A stretch of 58,443 nucleotides of DNA from Candidatus Latescibacterota bacterium. Its GTDB lineage: Bacteria; Krumholzibacteriota; Krumholzibacteriia; WVZY01. Every line of letters begins with the position of its first letter. Within the stretch, counting starts at the first letter, position 1. Made by a program: the position numbers and the translations under genes. Below are positions 7,422 through 14,790 of this stretch, piece after piece. The notes beneath the pieces were generated by a model. The model had not been told where the DNA came from. It was given only the letters and a program-made list of their open reading frames with translations, and did not search any database. The DNA lies in contig WVZY01000059.1 in assembly GCA_011772205.1 (NCBI GenBank), forward strand, positions 1 to 58,443, given 5' to 3'.

Positions 7422-9101
7422 ATGAGACTCGTGGAGTGCGTTCCCAATTTTAGTGAAGGAAGGGATCGTGCGGTGATCGATTCGATCACTTCCGCTATCG
7501 AGGAAACCGAAGGCGCCTACCTTCTCGACGTCGATCCTGGAAAAGACACCAACCGCACGGTAGTGACGTTTGTCGCAGAGTTTTCGGCGGCGGTGGAAGC
7601 GGCTTTCAGGGCTATCGAAACAGCCTCCAGGCTCATCGATATGAGTAAACATCAGGGGGCGCATGCGAGACTCGGGGCGACGGATGTCTGCCCTTTTGTT
7701 CCTGTTCGGGGCGTAACGATGGAGGACTGTGTGCAGCTCGCCAATGAGCTTGGAGCGCGTGTTGGCAACGAGCTGCGAATCCCGGTCTACCTATATGAGT
7801 CCGCCGCAAAGAAAGAGGACCGCAGGAACCTCGCCACCGTCCGTGCGGGAGAGTACGAGGGACTGAGTGTTAAACTCAAAGATCCCGAGTGGAAGCCCGA
7901 TTATGGACCGGCGGTGTTCAACGCGAAAACAGGCGCAACGATCGTCGGTGCGAGAAAATTTCTCATCGCCTACAACGTGAACCTCAACACGAAGGACCGA
8001 AAGATCGCTCATGATATAGCCCTCACCATTCGCGAGGCCGGAAGGGCGAAACGCGATGGGGCGGGCAAGATGGTGAGGGATGCACAGGGGAACGTGGTCA
8101 AGGTCCCGGGAACACTCAATGCGCTCAAGGCTGTGGGGTGGTACATAGAGGAATACAATCGAGCACAAGTATCGATTAATCTCGTCGATTACGATGTGAC
8201 ACCGCCGCATGTCGCTTTCGATGAAGTGAAGCAACAAGCTGAGCTGCGCGGGGCCAGGGTCACCGGGAGCGAACTTGTGGGACTCATCCCGCTGCAAGCG
8301 GTACTCCAAGCTGGGCGACATTATCTCGATCTCCAGGGGAAGTCCACGGGTGTGCCAGAGAAGGAAATAATTGAAACAGCCGTTCAATCCTTGGGGCTCA
8401 ACGATATCACGCGGTTCGATCCTCAGCAGAAAATTATCGAGTATCGTGTGGCCGAAAAAACTCCACTCGCAGACCTGGCCATTAAGGATTTTCTCGACGT
8501 GACGTCTATTGATACGCCAGTTCCGGGAGGCGGAAGCGTTTCCGCTCTCATTGCATCGCTAGCCTCGGCACTGGCGAGCATGGTCGCAAACCTCACTGTT
8601 GGAAAGAAGGGCTACGAATCGGTCGAGGGGCAGATGAAGGAAGTAGCGGTTAAGGCCCAGGCGCTAAAAAGCGCGTTCCTGCAAGGAGTGGACGAAGACT
8701 CGAAAGCCTTCGACAGAGTGATGGAGGCGATGAGGCTTCCAAAGAAGACCGAAGAAGATAGGCAGCGCCGTGATGAAATGGTGGAAGCGGCAACAAAAAG
8801 AGCAGTGGACGTGCCGATGGGCGTGATTACGGCTTGTCTCAGGGCAGTGGAGGTTGTCGAAGCTGTAGCTAGGAGCGGCAATGTCAATTCTCTCAGCGAT
8901 GCGGGCGTGGCTGCTCTCTCGTTGCGGGCAGCAGCGGAAGGGGCATTGTTCAATGTGTTGATCAACCTGCCCGGTATTTCGGATGCTGAATATGTAAAGG
9001 AGACCCACCGGGATGCTATCTCAACCGCGGGTGAGGTAGATGCCAGGTGTCAGGAGGTAGTGAAAAAGGTTAGGGAAGAACTCAATCGCCCACTTGCATG
9101 A
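7422..9101 (+). CDS. ftcD: Bifunctional glutamate formiminotransferase / formiminotetrahydrofolate cyclodeaminase
   Basis: Transfers the formimino group of N-formimino-L-glutamate to tetrahydrofolate, then deaminates and cyclises it to 5,10-methenyl-THF. The 559-residue protein holds both activities, as in the animal enzyme. The transferase half (about 1-325) begins MRLVECVPNFSEGRD and includes HQGAHARLGATDVCPFVPV, whose His residues match the catalytic region. The cyclodeaminase half (about 350-559) includes DFLDVTSIDTPVPGGGSVSA and SLSDAGVAALSLRAAAEGA. The start is ATG 7422, with GGGAGG seven bases upstream. No hutH, hutU or hutI is nearby, so the source of formiminoglutamate is not visible; the gene may serve one-carbon supply. 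Confidence 0.95.
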   Translation: MRLVECVPNFSEGRDRAVIDSITSAIEETEGAYLLDVDPGKDTNRTVVTFVAEFSAAVEAAFRAIETASRLIDMSKHQGAHARLGATDVCPFVPVRGVTMEDCVQLANELGARVGNELRIPVYLYESAAKKEDRRNLATVRAGEYEGLSVKLKDPEWKPDYGPAVFNAKTGATIVGARKFLIAYNVNLNTKDRKIAHDIALTIREAGRAKRDGAGKMVRDAQGNVVKVPGTLNALKAVGWYIEEYNRAQVSINLVDYDVTPPHVAFDEVKQQAELRGARVTGSELVGLIPLQAVLQAGRHYLDLQGKSTGVPEKEIIETAVQSLGLNDITRFDPQQKIIEYRVAEKTPLADLAIKDFLDVTSIDTPVPGGGSVSALIASLASALASMVANLTVGKKGYESVEGQMKEVAVKAQALKSAFLQGVDEDSKAFDRVMEAMRLPKKTEEDRQRRDEMVEAATKRAVDVPMGVITACLRAVEVVEAVARSGNVNSLSDAGVAALSLRAAAEGALFNVLINLPGISDAEYVKETHRDAISTAGEVDARCQEVVKKVREELNRPLA

Positions 9102-9181
9102 CACGTCAGGATTGTTACTATATAGGTAACAGAAAAAAACAGATTCGATTGGGTCATAAGAACCAAGAGAAAGGAGGCACC

Positions 9182-9445
9182 GTGAGTTTCCAGAACGTAC
9201 TCAAAGCATGGGAAGGGAGCCAAGTTACGGTTGTGAATCCGGAGAGTTACAGGAGTACTGCCCTTAAGGAAAGCTTGGGATTTCAAGCGTATGGTGCGAA
9301 GATAAGCGAAGTTGGTGAGGATTACGTAATGCTCGTATACTCAGCGCAGAAAAAGGGACAGGAAGAAAATGTCGAGCAATGGATCCCGATTGATATGATT
9401 AAGAGAATCACGATCCAGGGAGGCGAGAGGTTTATTCACCTCTAA
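9182..9445 (+). CDS. Small conserved-looking protein of unknown function
   Basis: An 87-residue protein with no family I recognise. The start is GTG 9182, five bases after AAAGGAGG (9170-9177). The sequence is mostly beta-like and hydrophilic: MSFQNVLKAWEGSQVTVVNP, then GEDYVMLVYSAQKK and EQWIPIDMIKRITIQG, ending ERFIHL. The pattern of alternating hydrophobic residues, ending in a strand with an I-P-I-D-M-I-K-R-I turn, is reminiscent of small SH3/Sm-like barrels, but this is only an impression. It lies 80 bases after ftcD, with a GTTAC...GTAAC palindrome (9115-9131) between them. No signal peptide or membrane segment. Confidence 0.65.
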   Translation: MSFQNVLKAWEGSQVTVVNPESYRSTALKESLGFQAYGAKISEVGEDYVMLVYSAQKKGQEENVEQWIPIDMIKRITIQGGERFIHL

Positions 9446-9492
9446 AAATCGTTCTGCAGTCTTGGTCCATCAGGTCGGCGGGGCTGTAGCGG

Positions 9493-10041
9493 TTATCCAC
9501 CCAATCTAGCGAGTTCCTTTTCGAAAAATGCAATGTAATTTCTCAAACCGGCGGCTCTTATCGCAACGGCTCCAGAAGCGACCGCAAAAATAAGTTTCGC
9601 CTTCGCCTCGGGAATCCGACCCAATGGGTCGTGGAAAGCTGCCGGTATTTTCACATAATTCGGAAGCGTATCGTTCAGCGTCCAGTCTCTTGCCAACGAG
9701 AAGACATCGCAGCTCTTCTCTCCTCGAGGGATCCCGTTGGAACCCTGAAGCAGGTGTACTAGTTCGTGTGCAATCGTATGATAACAGACGCGGGAAGGGT
9801 TGAACCAAACTTCAGTACCTCCGGGGATTGCCATGCCGCTTGCCGCCCGGGTTAATCCAACCTTTATCGTCGTCCCACGGAGTTCGGGGAAAAATCGCTC
9901 TACATAATTGAGTTTCTCGAGAAGCTTTCCGCAGAATCGATGCTGGGAGAGAGGCGGAGTGAGGATGAATCTGCGTTGGTCGCGCTTATCCTCGCGTAGA
10001 AAGAAAAACTCGAGCTGATTGGGCACTCTGGTCGGCATCAT
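9493..10041 (-). CDS. Putative zincin metallopeptidase-like protein
   Basis: A 182-residue cytoplasmic protein with the zincin motif TIAHELVHLLQG (His92, Glu93, His96). Candidates for a third ligand lie in the following DVFSLARDWTLND, where Asp residues sit about 13-20 positions downstream. There is no signal peptide. The start ATG overlaps the stop of the upstream aminopeptidase gene (TGATG at 10043-10039), so the two are translationally coupled and probably act together on peptides. I cannot assign a named family; the HExxH arrangement resembles SprT/DUF-type minigluzincins. A second ATG (10038) is equally possible as start. Confidence 0.75.
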   Translation of the reverse strand: MMPTRVPNQLEFFFLREDKRDQRRFILTPPLSQHRFCGKLLEKLNYVERFFPELRGTTIKVGLTRAASGMAIPGGTEVWFNPSRVCYHTIAHELVHLLQGSNGIPRGEKSCDVFSLARDWTLNDTLPNYVKIPAAFHDPLGRIPEAKAKLIFAVASGAVAIRAAGLRNYIAFFEKELARLGG

Positions 10042-11003
10042 CAGACAATAAGCTTCCCGTTTTTCATTATTATCCGACCGTCGAATGTGATCGTTGGTTT
10101 AAAGACGATTACGTCTATATGCAGAGTGCTCGGGTTTCTGCCTCCAGGATAACTGGTGTTATCTCCGAAAGCGATATGACACGTTCCGTACACTTTTTCG
10201 TCTTCGAGGATCAATCCCGTCACCTTGGCGCTCTTGTTCGTACCGATGGCGAATTCGGCGATGAAAGCTGCGTTGTCGTTTCCGTCTTTCTGCTTGCAGG
10301 CTTCCACCAACTTCCTGAAACGTCGGCCTGAGGGATTGCCCTCGTATTTGATGATATAGCCATCTTTGATCTCGAGTTTTGTTGGCTCGGTGATAAATTT
10401 GCCGCATCTATCGGCTACCAGGATACCGTTGGCCGTCTTGGGCGCAAGTTCCGACTCTCCAGTAGGCAAGTTGGAACAAGATCCCGGCATTTTCAAGTTG
10501 CCGTCGCTAACGAGAGCTTTGTTGCGGATGTCGAGGTACAGATTGCATCGGGAAGGGGAAGTAACATGTGCCACTTTCGCTTGATCCAATAATGTTTGGA
10601 CCTTCTTCGATAATCTCTGGATTTCGTTGTAATCTGCGCTGAGCCCCCGCACAAAAAAGTCCTCGGAGATATCAGGCATCGTGGCCACGCGTGCCTTTGC
10701 CTTGCATGCGCGGCGTCTCGCTTGGGTGTGGGTTAAGCTGGTCACCGTGGGCGCGATGATGACGTCGGATTTGAGCATTGCTTCGGCAACCAGATTGGGA
10801 GGCTCTTCGCCGTTGATGGATCCTTTGGGGTAGAAGAGAAGTATTGGATCGGCCCCGAGTTTTTCACCCTCCTGGAAAAGAGCCTCGGCGATCCGCCTCT
10901 TCTCCGGATTCGTTACGATGAGCAGCTTTTCCCCTTCTTTAACCCCGAGGCACTGGGTGAGCGCGACCCTAGCTGCGCTCGCTAGCTTTTTTTCACTCAC
11001 CAT
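10041..11003 (-). CDS. M29/NicX-like aminopeptidase family protein
   Basis: A 320-residue member of the family annotated as leucyl aminopeptidase (M29-like, also related to NicX dihydroxypyridine dioxygenases), which uses metal ions bound by conserved Glu, His and Asp. Characteristic segments are LPTGESELAPKTANGILVAD, IAEFAIGTN, YGTCHIAFGDNTSYPGG and STLHIDVIVFKPTI. The length is normal for the short branch of the family. The start ATG 11003 is preceded by AAAGGAG. It is followed by the coupled zincin gene and is transcribed from the minus-strand promoter at 11133-11162. Peptidase versus other hydrolytic activity cannot be settled from sequence alone. Confidence 0.85.
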   Translation of the reverse strand: MVSEKKLASAARVALTQCLGVKEGEKLLIVTNPEKRRIAEALFQEGEKLGADPILLFYPKGSINGEEPPNLVAEAMLKSDVIIAPTVTSLTHTQARRRACKAKARVATMPDISEDFFVRGLSADYNEIQRLSKKVQTLLDQAKVAHVTSPSRCNLYLDIRNKALVSDGNLKMPGSCSNLPTGESELAPKTANGILVADRCGKFITEPTKLEIKDGYIIKYEGNPSGRRFRKLVEACKQKDGNDNAAFIAEFAIGTNKSAKVTGLILEDEKVYGTCHIAFGDNTSYPGGRNPSTLHIDVIVFKPTITFDGRIIMKNGKLIV

Positions 11004-11132
11004 TTTGCTACTCCTTTTTGAGTGTGCAGTGTGCCGTCTGTCGGAGAGTTGCCGATGCTACCAGCTCATTCTTCGGGTCCTCCCCAGCGGGTTGCCGAAC
11101 GAATTCAAGAGGTCTCCGGACAGGCTGGACTC

Positions 11133-11162
11133 ATCATAGTAGAGACAGTGGCAGGGGGTCAA
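11133..11162 (-). promoter_or_regulatory. Promoter for the aminopeptidase-zincin operon
   Basis: On the minus strand: TTGACC (11162-11157), 18-base spacer, TATGAT (11138-11133). It faces left, about 130 bases upstream of the aminopeptidase start, and is divergent from the pyr promoter at 11587. Confidence 0.65.
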
Positions 11163-11219
11163 ATAACTTCATTCAGCTCGCGATAGCAAGCCGTCCATTG
11201 GTTTCGATCCACCATTCTT

Positions 11220-11510
11220 CAGAATAGGCTGTAGGTGCCAGATGGGCTGTTTCCTCACCTGCGCCCGCTTCGGTCGGCTTCCCGCCTGCGGTGGGCGATC
11301 CTCCCTCGCTCCGCGCAATGGTTCATCACCCCCCTCACGCGGCAATCTTCGCTCCCTCCAATAAAGGTCATCACCTCCACGAAGCCTTCTCGTTGCTCCG
11401 CATGAAGGATTTCCCCAAGTCCGGACCATTCTTCGGTTCAACAGCTGGGTGGTTGGATTTCGCTGGAATCCGCTGGAATCCGGTCATTCCTTTTTTTTCA
11501 AGCTCTTAGG
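11220..11510. repeat. Intergenic repeat region between divergent operons
   Basis: Part of the 765-base gap between the aminopeptidase and pyrR genes. Bases 11298-11334 match 31-66 (about 31 of 36). Bases 11443-11485 resemble the reverse complement of 2551-2588. A tandem 10-mer, CGCTGGAATC, occupies 11461-11480. The region has no supported ORF. It looks like a dispersed intergenic element present at least three times in this window, sometimes as fragments. Confidence 0.55.
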
Positions 11511-11556
11511 GAGATTAAGAGCAGGAGCGAATGGCTGGCATGTGAAGTGGGCCCAG

Positions 11557-11577
11557 GATCAAAAGACATTTTTGATC
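11557..11577. promoter_or_regulatory. Perfect inverted repeat upstream of the pyr promoter
   Basis: GATCAAAA (11557-11564), spacer GACAT, TTTTGATC (11570-11577), ending 9 bases before the -35 box of the pyr promoter. The position suits an operator for a dimeric regulator; it is less like a terminator because no T-tract follows on the plus strand. Confidence 0.4.
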
Positions 11578-11586
11578 AAAAACTTC

Positions 11587-11615
11587 TTGAACAACGCTCT
11601 CAGGAACGGTAATAT
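11587..11615 (+). promoter_or_regulatory. pyr operon promoter
   Basis: TTGAAC (11587-11592), 17-base spacer, TAATAT (11610-11615). Transcription would start near 11622, about 8 bases before the PyrR-binding-loop-like hairpin, which is the arrangement expected for an attenuated leader. Confidence 0.75.
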
Positions 11616-11629
11616 GTGATGGACGAAAA

Positions 11630-11712
11630 CCTTTTAATCTGGTCCGGGAGGCCAGGAAAGGGCGAAGGGAATATCATGGCCCACCCCCTAGGTTTCTCGG
11701 GGGGTTTTTTTT
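11630..11712 (+). promoter_or_regulatory. Putative PyrR-dependent transcription attenuator
   Basis: The leader can form three structures. (1) A PyrR-binding-loop-like hairpin: CCTTT (11630-11634) pairs with AAAGG (11657-11661), then CTGG (11639-11642) with CCAG (11652-11655), closing on the loop TCCGGGAGG, very close to the Bacillus binding-loop consensus but one base shorter. (2) An intrinsic terminator: ACCCCC (11683-11688) with GGGGGT (11700-11705), followed by T8 (11705-11712). (3) An antiterminator: GGCCA (11650-11654) with TGGCC (11677-11681), which excludes both others. This matches the UMP/PyrR attenuation design. Fifty-six bases separate the T-run from the pyrR start. Inferred from sequence only. 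Confidence 0.75.
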
Positions 11713-11768
11713 GCCTGCCCGGGGCCGTCCCGCTGACCATCTTTTACATCTACTACGGAGGACCTGGT

Positions 11769-12320
11769 TTGGACTTTCAATACAGAGCGACGATCATGGA
11801 TACGGATCAAATCCGGAGGGCAATCAAGAGGATTGCTCATGAGATTGTCGAGCGAAACACTGGTGTAAAAAACATTGTGGCCGTCGGAATCCGCCGGAGA
11901 GGTGTCTACCTGGCTGAACGAATCGCGACCTATCTCGAGACTATAGAAGGTGAGGAAGTCCCAACGGGCATTTTGGACATCACCCTTTACAGGGACGACT
12001 TCCAAACGATGACGAGCAAGCCCGTCATCGGAAAGACGGAGATTAAAGTGGATATCACCAATAAGGTAATAGTTCTCGTCGACGACGTACTGTACACGGG
12101 GCGGACGGTTCGTGCGGCCCTCGATGAGCTCATCGATTTCGGGCGTCCGCGACAGATCCAGCTCGCTGTGCTCGTCGACAGAGGCCATAGAGAATTTCCG
12201 ATCAAAGCGGATTACGTGGGGAAAAATATACCGACATCCGAGAGAGAACAGGTGGAAGTCCACCTGAGAGAATTCGATGGAGAAGATGAAGTCATACTAG
12301 GGGAGCTGGTGCCATCATGA
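11769..12320 (+). CDS. pyrR: PyrR pyrimidine operon attenuator / uracil phosphoribosyltransferase
   Basis: RNA-binding regulator of pyrimidine genes that senses UMP/UTP and often also makes UMP from uracil and PRPP. The 183-residue protein starts at TTG 11769, seven bases after GGAGG (11757-11761); an ATG at 11616 lies within the promoter and would translate the attenuator, so it is rejected. PyrR hallmarks are [32 protein letters not shown] and the PRPP-binding loop [14 protein letters not shown] (100-113). It is the first gene of the pyr operon, directly behind its presumed own RNA target, and its stop overlaps the pyrB start (ATGA). Confidence 0.95.
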   Translation: MDFQYRATIMDTDQIRRAIKRIAHEIVERNTGVKNIVAVGIRRRGVYLAERIATYLETIEGEEVPTGILDITLYRDDFQTMTSKPVIGKTEIKVDITNKVIVLVDDVLYTGRTVRAALDELIDFGRPRQIQLAVLVDRGHREFPIKADYVGKNIPTSEREQVEVHLREFDGEDEVILGELVPS

Positions 12321-13300
12321 CGCTTGGAAGGAATGATTTGCTCGGTCTCGAAGGAATGAGCGCTGAAGAAATCAACCTGATTCTCGATACGGCCGACTCT
12401 TTCAAGGAGATCTCCGAGCGCCCCGTCAAAAAAGTGCCCGCATTGCGCGGAAAAACGGTCGTGAATCTCTTCTTTGAGCCAAGCACCCGGACACGTACGA
12501 GCTTCGAGCTGGCGGAGAAGCGCCTGAGCGCCGACACGGTAAACATATCGGCGTCAACGAGCAGCGTGAAAAAGGGGGAAACCCTCAGGGATACGGCAGA
12601 GAACATCCAGGCAATGAAAATCGACCTCATCGTCATGCGCCACAGCGCAGCTGGGGCGCCCCATTTTCTTGCCGGACTCTTGGATGCAGCCGTGGTCAAC
12701 GCGGGAGACGGTTGCCATGAGCATCCCACGCAAGGACTTCTCGATATCTTCACGCTGCGGGAGAAGTTGGGAGACCTGAGAGGGAAGCGAATCGTGATCG
12801 TTGGGGACGTTGCTCACAGCCGGGTTGCTCGCTCTGATGTGTTTGGCTTGACCACGCTGGGCGCGGAAGTGGTCCTCTGCGCCCCGCCAACGATGATCCC
12901 CAGGGATATCGAGAGGTTCGGCGTTCAGGTAGAAACGAACCTCAAAAGAGCGATAGAAGGAGCAGACGCGATCAATGTGTTGCGAATCCAGCTGGAGCGA
13001 CAGAAGGTGAACCTGTTCCCAAGCTCCCTCGAATATAACGAAGTGTACGGAATTACGGCGGAGTCTCTTGCCTGGGCGACGCCTGAGTGCCTCATCATGC
13101 ACCCAGGTCCGATGAATAGGGGAGTCGAAATCAGCCAGGAAGTGGCCGATAGCGACAGGGCAGTGATTCTCGACCAGGTGACCAATGGAGTTGCCGTACG
13201 GATGGCGGTACTCTATCTCATTTGCGGAGTGGGGCAGAAAGAGGGATTGATCGAAGAAGAGGTGCAAAGCGCTCCAGAAGAAAATCGGGAAGCGGTTTGA
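12317..13300 (+). CDS. pyrB: Aspartate carbamoyltransferase catalytic subunit
   Basis: Condenses carbamoyl phosphate with L-aspartate, the committed step of pyrimidine synthesis. 327 residues. The carbamoyl-phosphate site is seen as [13 protein letters not shown] (Ser56-Thr-Arg-Thr-Arg60); [11 protein letters not shown] and [11 protein letters not shown] are also present. The ATG start overlaps the pyrR stop by four bases, implying translational coupling. No pyrI regulatory subunit is present, consistent with control by the PyrR attenuator rather than by allosteric PyrI (inference). Confidence 0.97.
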   Translation: MTLGRNDLLGLEGMSAEEINLILDTADSFKEISERPVKKVPALRGKTVVNLFFEPSTRTRTSFELAEKRLSADTVNISASTSSVKKGETLRDTAENIQAMKIDLIVMRHSAAGAPHFLAGLLDAAVVNAGDGCHEHPTQGLLDIFTLREKLGDLRGKRIVIVGDVAHSRVARSDVFGLTTLGAEVVLCAPPTMIPRDIERFGVQVETNLKRAIEGADAINVLRIQLERQKVNLFPSSLEYNEVYGITAESLAWATPECLIMHPGPMNRGVEISQEVADSDRAVILDQVTNGVAVRMAVLYLICGVGQKEGLIEEEVQSAPEENREAV

Positions 13301-13427
13301 TTGGGCTCGTTTCTAGTACGAAGTGGAGTTCTTCGTCAAAGGGCCTCCGGGTATTGGCCAAACACGCCCAAGGGAAACCTGATGACATCTCACATGGCCC
13401 CTCGGGCGATTTGATGAAAGGGAAGCC

Positions 13428-14747
13428 GTGGAAGCGATTTCGAAACTGCGGGATGTGTGTGATTATGCGATCGCAAACATCAAGGTTGTCGATCCGGAGA
13501 ACGAGCGGATCTTTCCGGGTTGTGTCGGAGTCGAAGGCGGGAAGATCGCATTTGTGGAGGAGGGGCTCCCGGAGTTCGGGGATAAAACCGTCTACGACGG
13601 CGGAGGGCTGCACCTGTCTCCGGGATTTGTAGATATTCATGTGCACCTTCGGGAACCTGGCTACGAACACAAGGAAACGATCCATACCGGAACCGTAGCA
13701 GCCGCGTCCGGTGGATTCACTTCGGTCGCATGCATGCCGAACACTTCACCGGCGATCGATAACAAAAGTGTGGTTGATTTTATACTGCGGAAGGCGAAGT
13801 TATCCGGTTTTGCCAAGGTCTATCCAGTCGCTGCAGCCACTGTAGGCCGGGAAGGTGAGCGATTGACAGAGATCGGTCGCCTCGTCTCGGCAGGAGCTGT
13901 GGCGGTGAGTGATGACGGGGCACCGGTATCAACTGCTCAAATGGTTCGGAGAGTCCTCGAATACGCCTCACGGTTCGATATACCGCTCATCGAGCATTGT
14001 GAAGATCCTTCTACGTCAGCCGGTGGGGTGATGAACGAAGGATTTTACTCTACGAAACTCGGTTTGCCCTCCGTACCCGCTTTCAGCGAGGAGCTGTGTC
14101 TCGCAAGAGACTTAATAGTGCTGAATGCGGTGAAATCAAAACTTCATGTGGCGCACGTGTCCACTCGTGGAGCCGTCAACCGGATCCGGGAGGCAAAAGA
14201 AAATGGACTTCCAGTGACGGCTGAAACAGCTCCGCACTATATTTCACTGGAAGAAAAAGATCTCGAGACATATGATACGAACTTCAGAGTCAACCCACCC
14301 CTTCGATCTGCAGAGGACAGAGAGGCAATCATCGAAGGGTTAAAAGATGGGACACTGGATTGCATCGCCTCCGATCATGCCCCCCACGCGCAGGAGGAAA
14401 AACAGGTAGAGTTCGAATATGCCCCGCCCGGTATGATCGGGCTCGAAACGACATTTTCCGTTGTCCTGACGCACTTGGTTGAGCCTAGGCATCTTGCGCT
14501 CCCCCAAGCGCTGGCGCTCATCACGTATAAAGCCGCTCAGGCGCTGGGAATTCCAGGCGGAACATTACGAAAAGGTGATGCCGCCGACTTGGTGCTGTTT
14601 GATCCGACGGTAACATGGATCGTATCGAGTGATGGATTCTATTCGAAATCCCGGAACTCTCCTTACATCGGACGGAAGCTTTCCGGGAGAGTGTTGCACA
14701 CTATCCTCGATGGAACGCCGGTGGTTCCATCCGAAGCAGCGCTCTAA
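13428..14747 (+). CDS. pyrC: Dihydroorotase
   Basis: Zinc amidohydrolase closing carbamoyl aspartate to dihydroorotate. 439 residues, class I type: the metal motif is DIHVHLREPGYEHKET (His71, His73), with further ligands in LIEHCED and LHVAHVSTRG, and IASDHAPH near residue 320. Start GTG 13428 with GAAAGGGA just upstream. It lies 127 bases after pyrB; the gap shows no other gene. It could in principle be a non-catalytic PyrC' partner, but the metal ligands are intact. Confidence 0.95.
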   Translation: MEAISKLRDVCDYAIANIKVVDPENERIFPGCVGVEGGKIAFVEEGLPEFGDKTVYDGGGLHLSPGFVDIHVHLREPGYEHKETIHTGTVAAASGGFTSVACMPNTSPAIDNKSVVDFILRKAKLSGFAKVYPVAAATVGREGERLTEIGRLVSAGAVAVSDDGAPVSTAQMVRRVLEYASRFDIPLIEHCEDPSTSAGGVMNEGFYSTKLGLPSVPAFSEELCLARDLIVLNAVKSKLHVAHVSTRGAVNRIREAKENGLPVTAETAPHYISLEEKDLETYDTNFRVNPPLRSAEDREAIIEGLKDGTLDCIASDHAPHAQEEKQVEFEYAPPGMIGLETTFSVVLTHLVEPRHLALPQALALITYKAAQALGIPGGTLRKGDAADLVLFDPTVTWIVSSDGFYSKSRNSPYIGRKLSGRVLHTILDGTPVVPSEAAL

Positions 14748-14790
14748 CAGCTGCGGTAATCCTTTGCCCCGAAAGCCCGCGAGAGATTAT

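Noticed and set aside
11461-11480. Possible CRISPR-like repeat
   Set aside because: Only two tandem 10-mers with no spacers; no array structure and no cas genes.
11616-11768. N-terminal extension of PyrR from ATG 11616
   Set aside because: The ATG overlaps the promoter -10 region and the extension would translate the attenuator; TTG 11769 with GGAGG gives the normal PyrR length.
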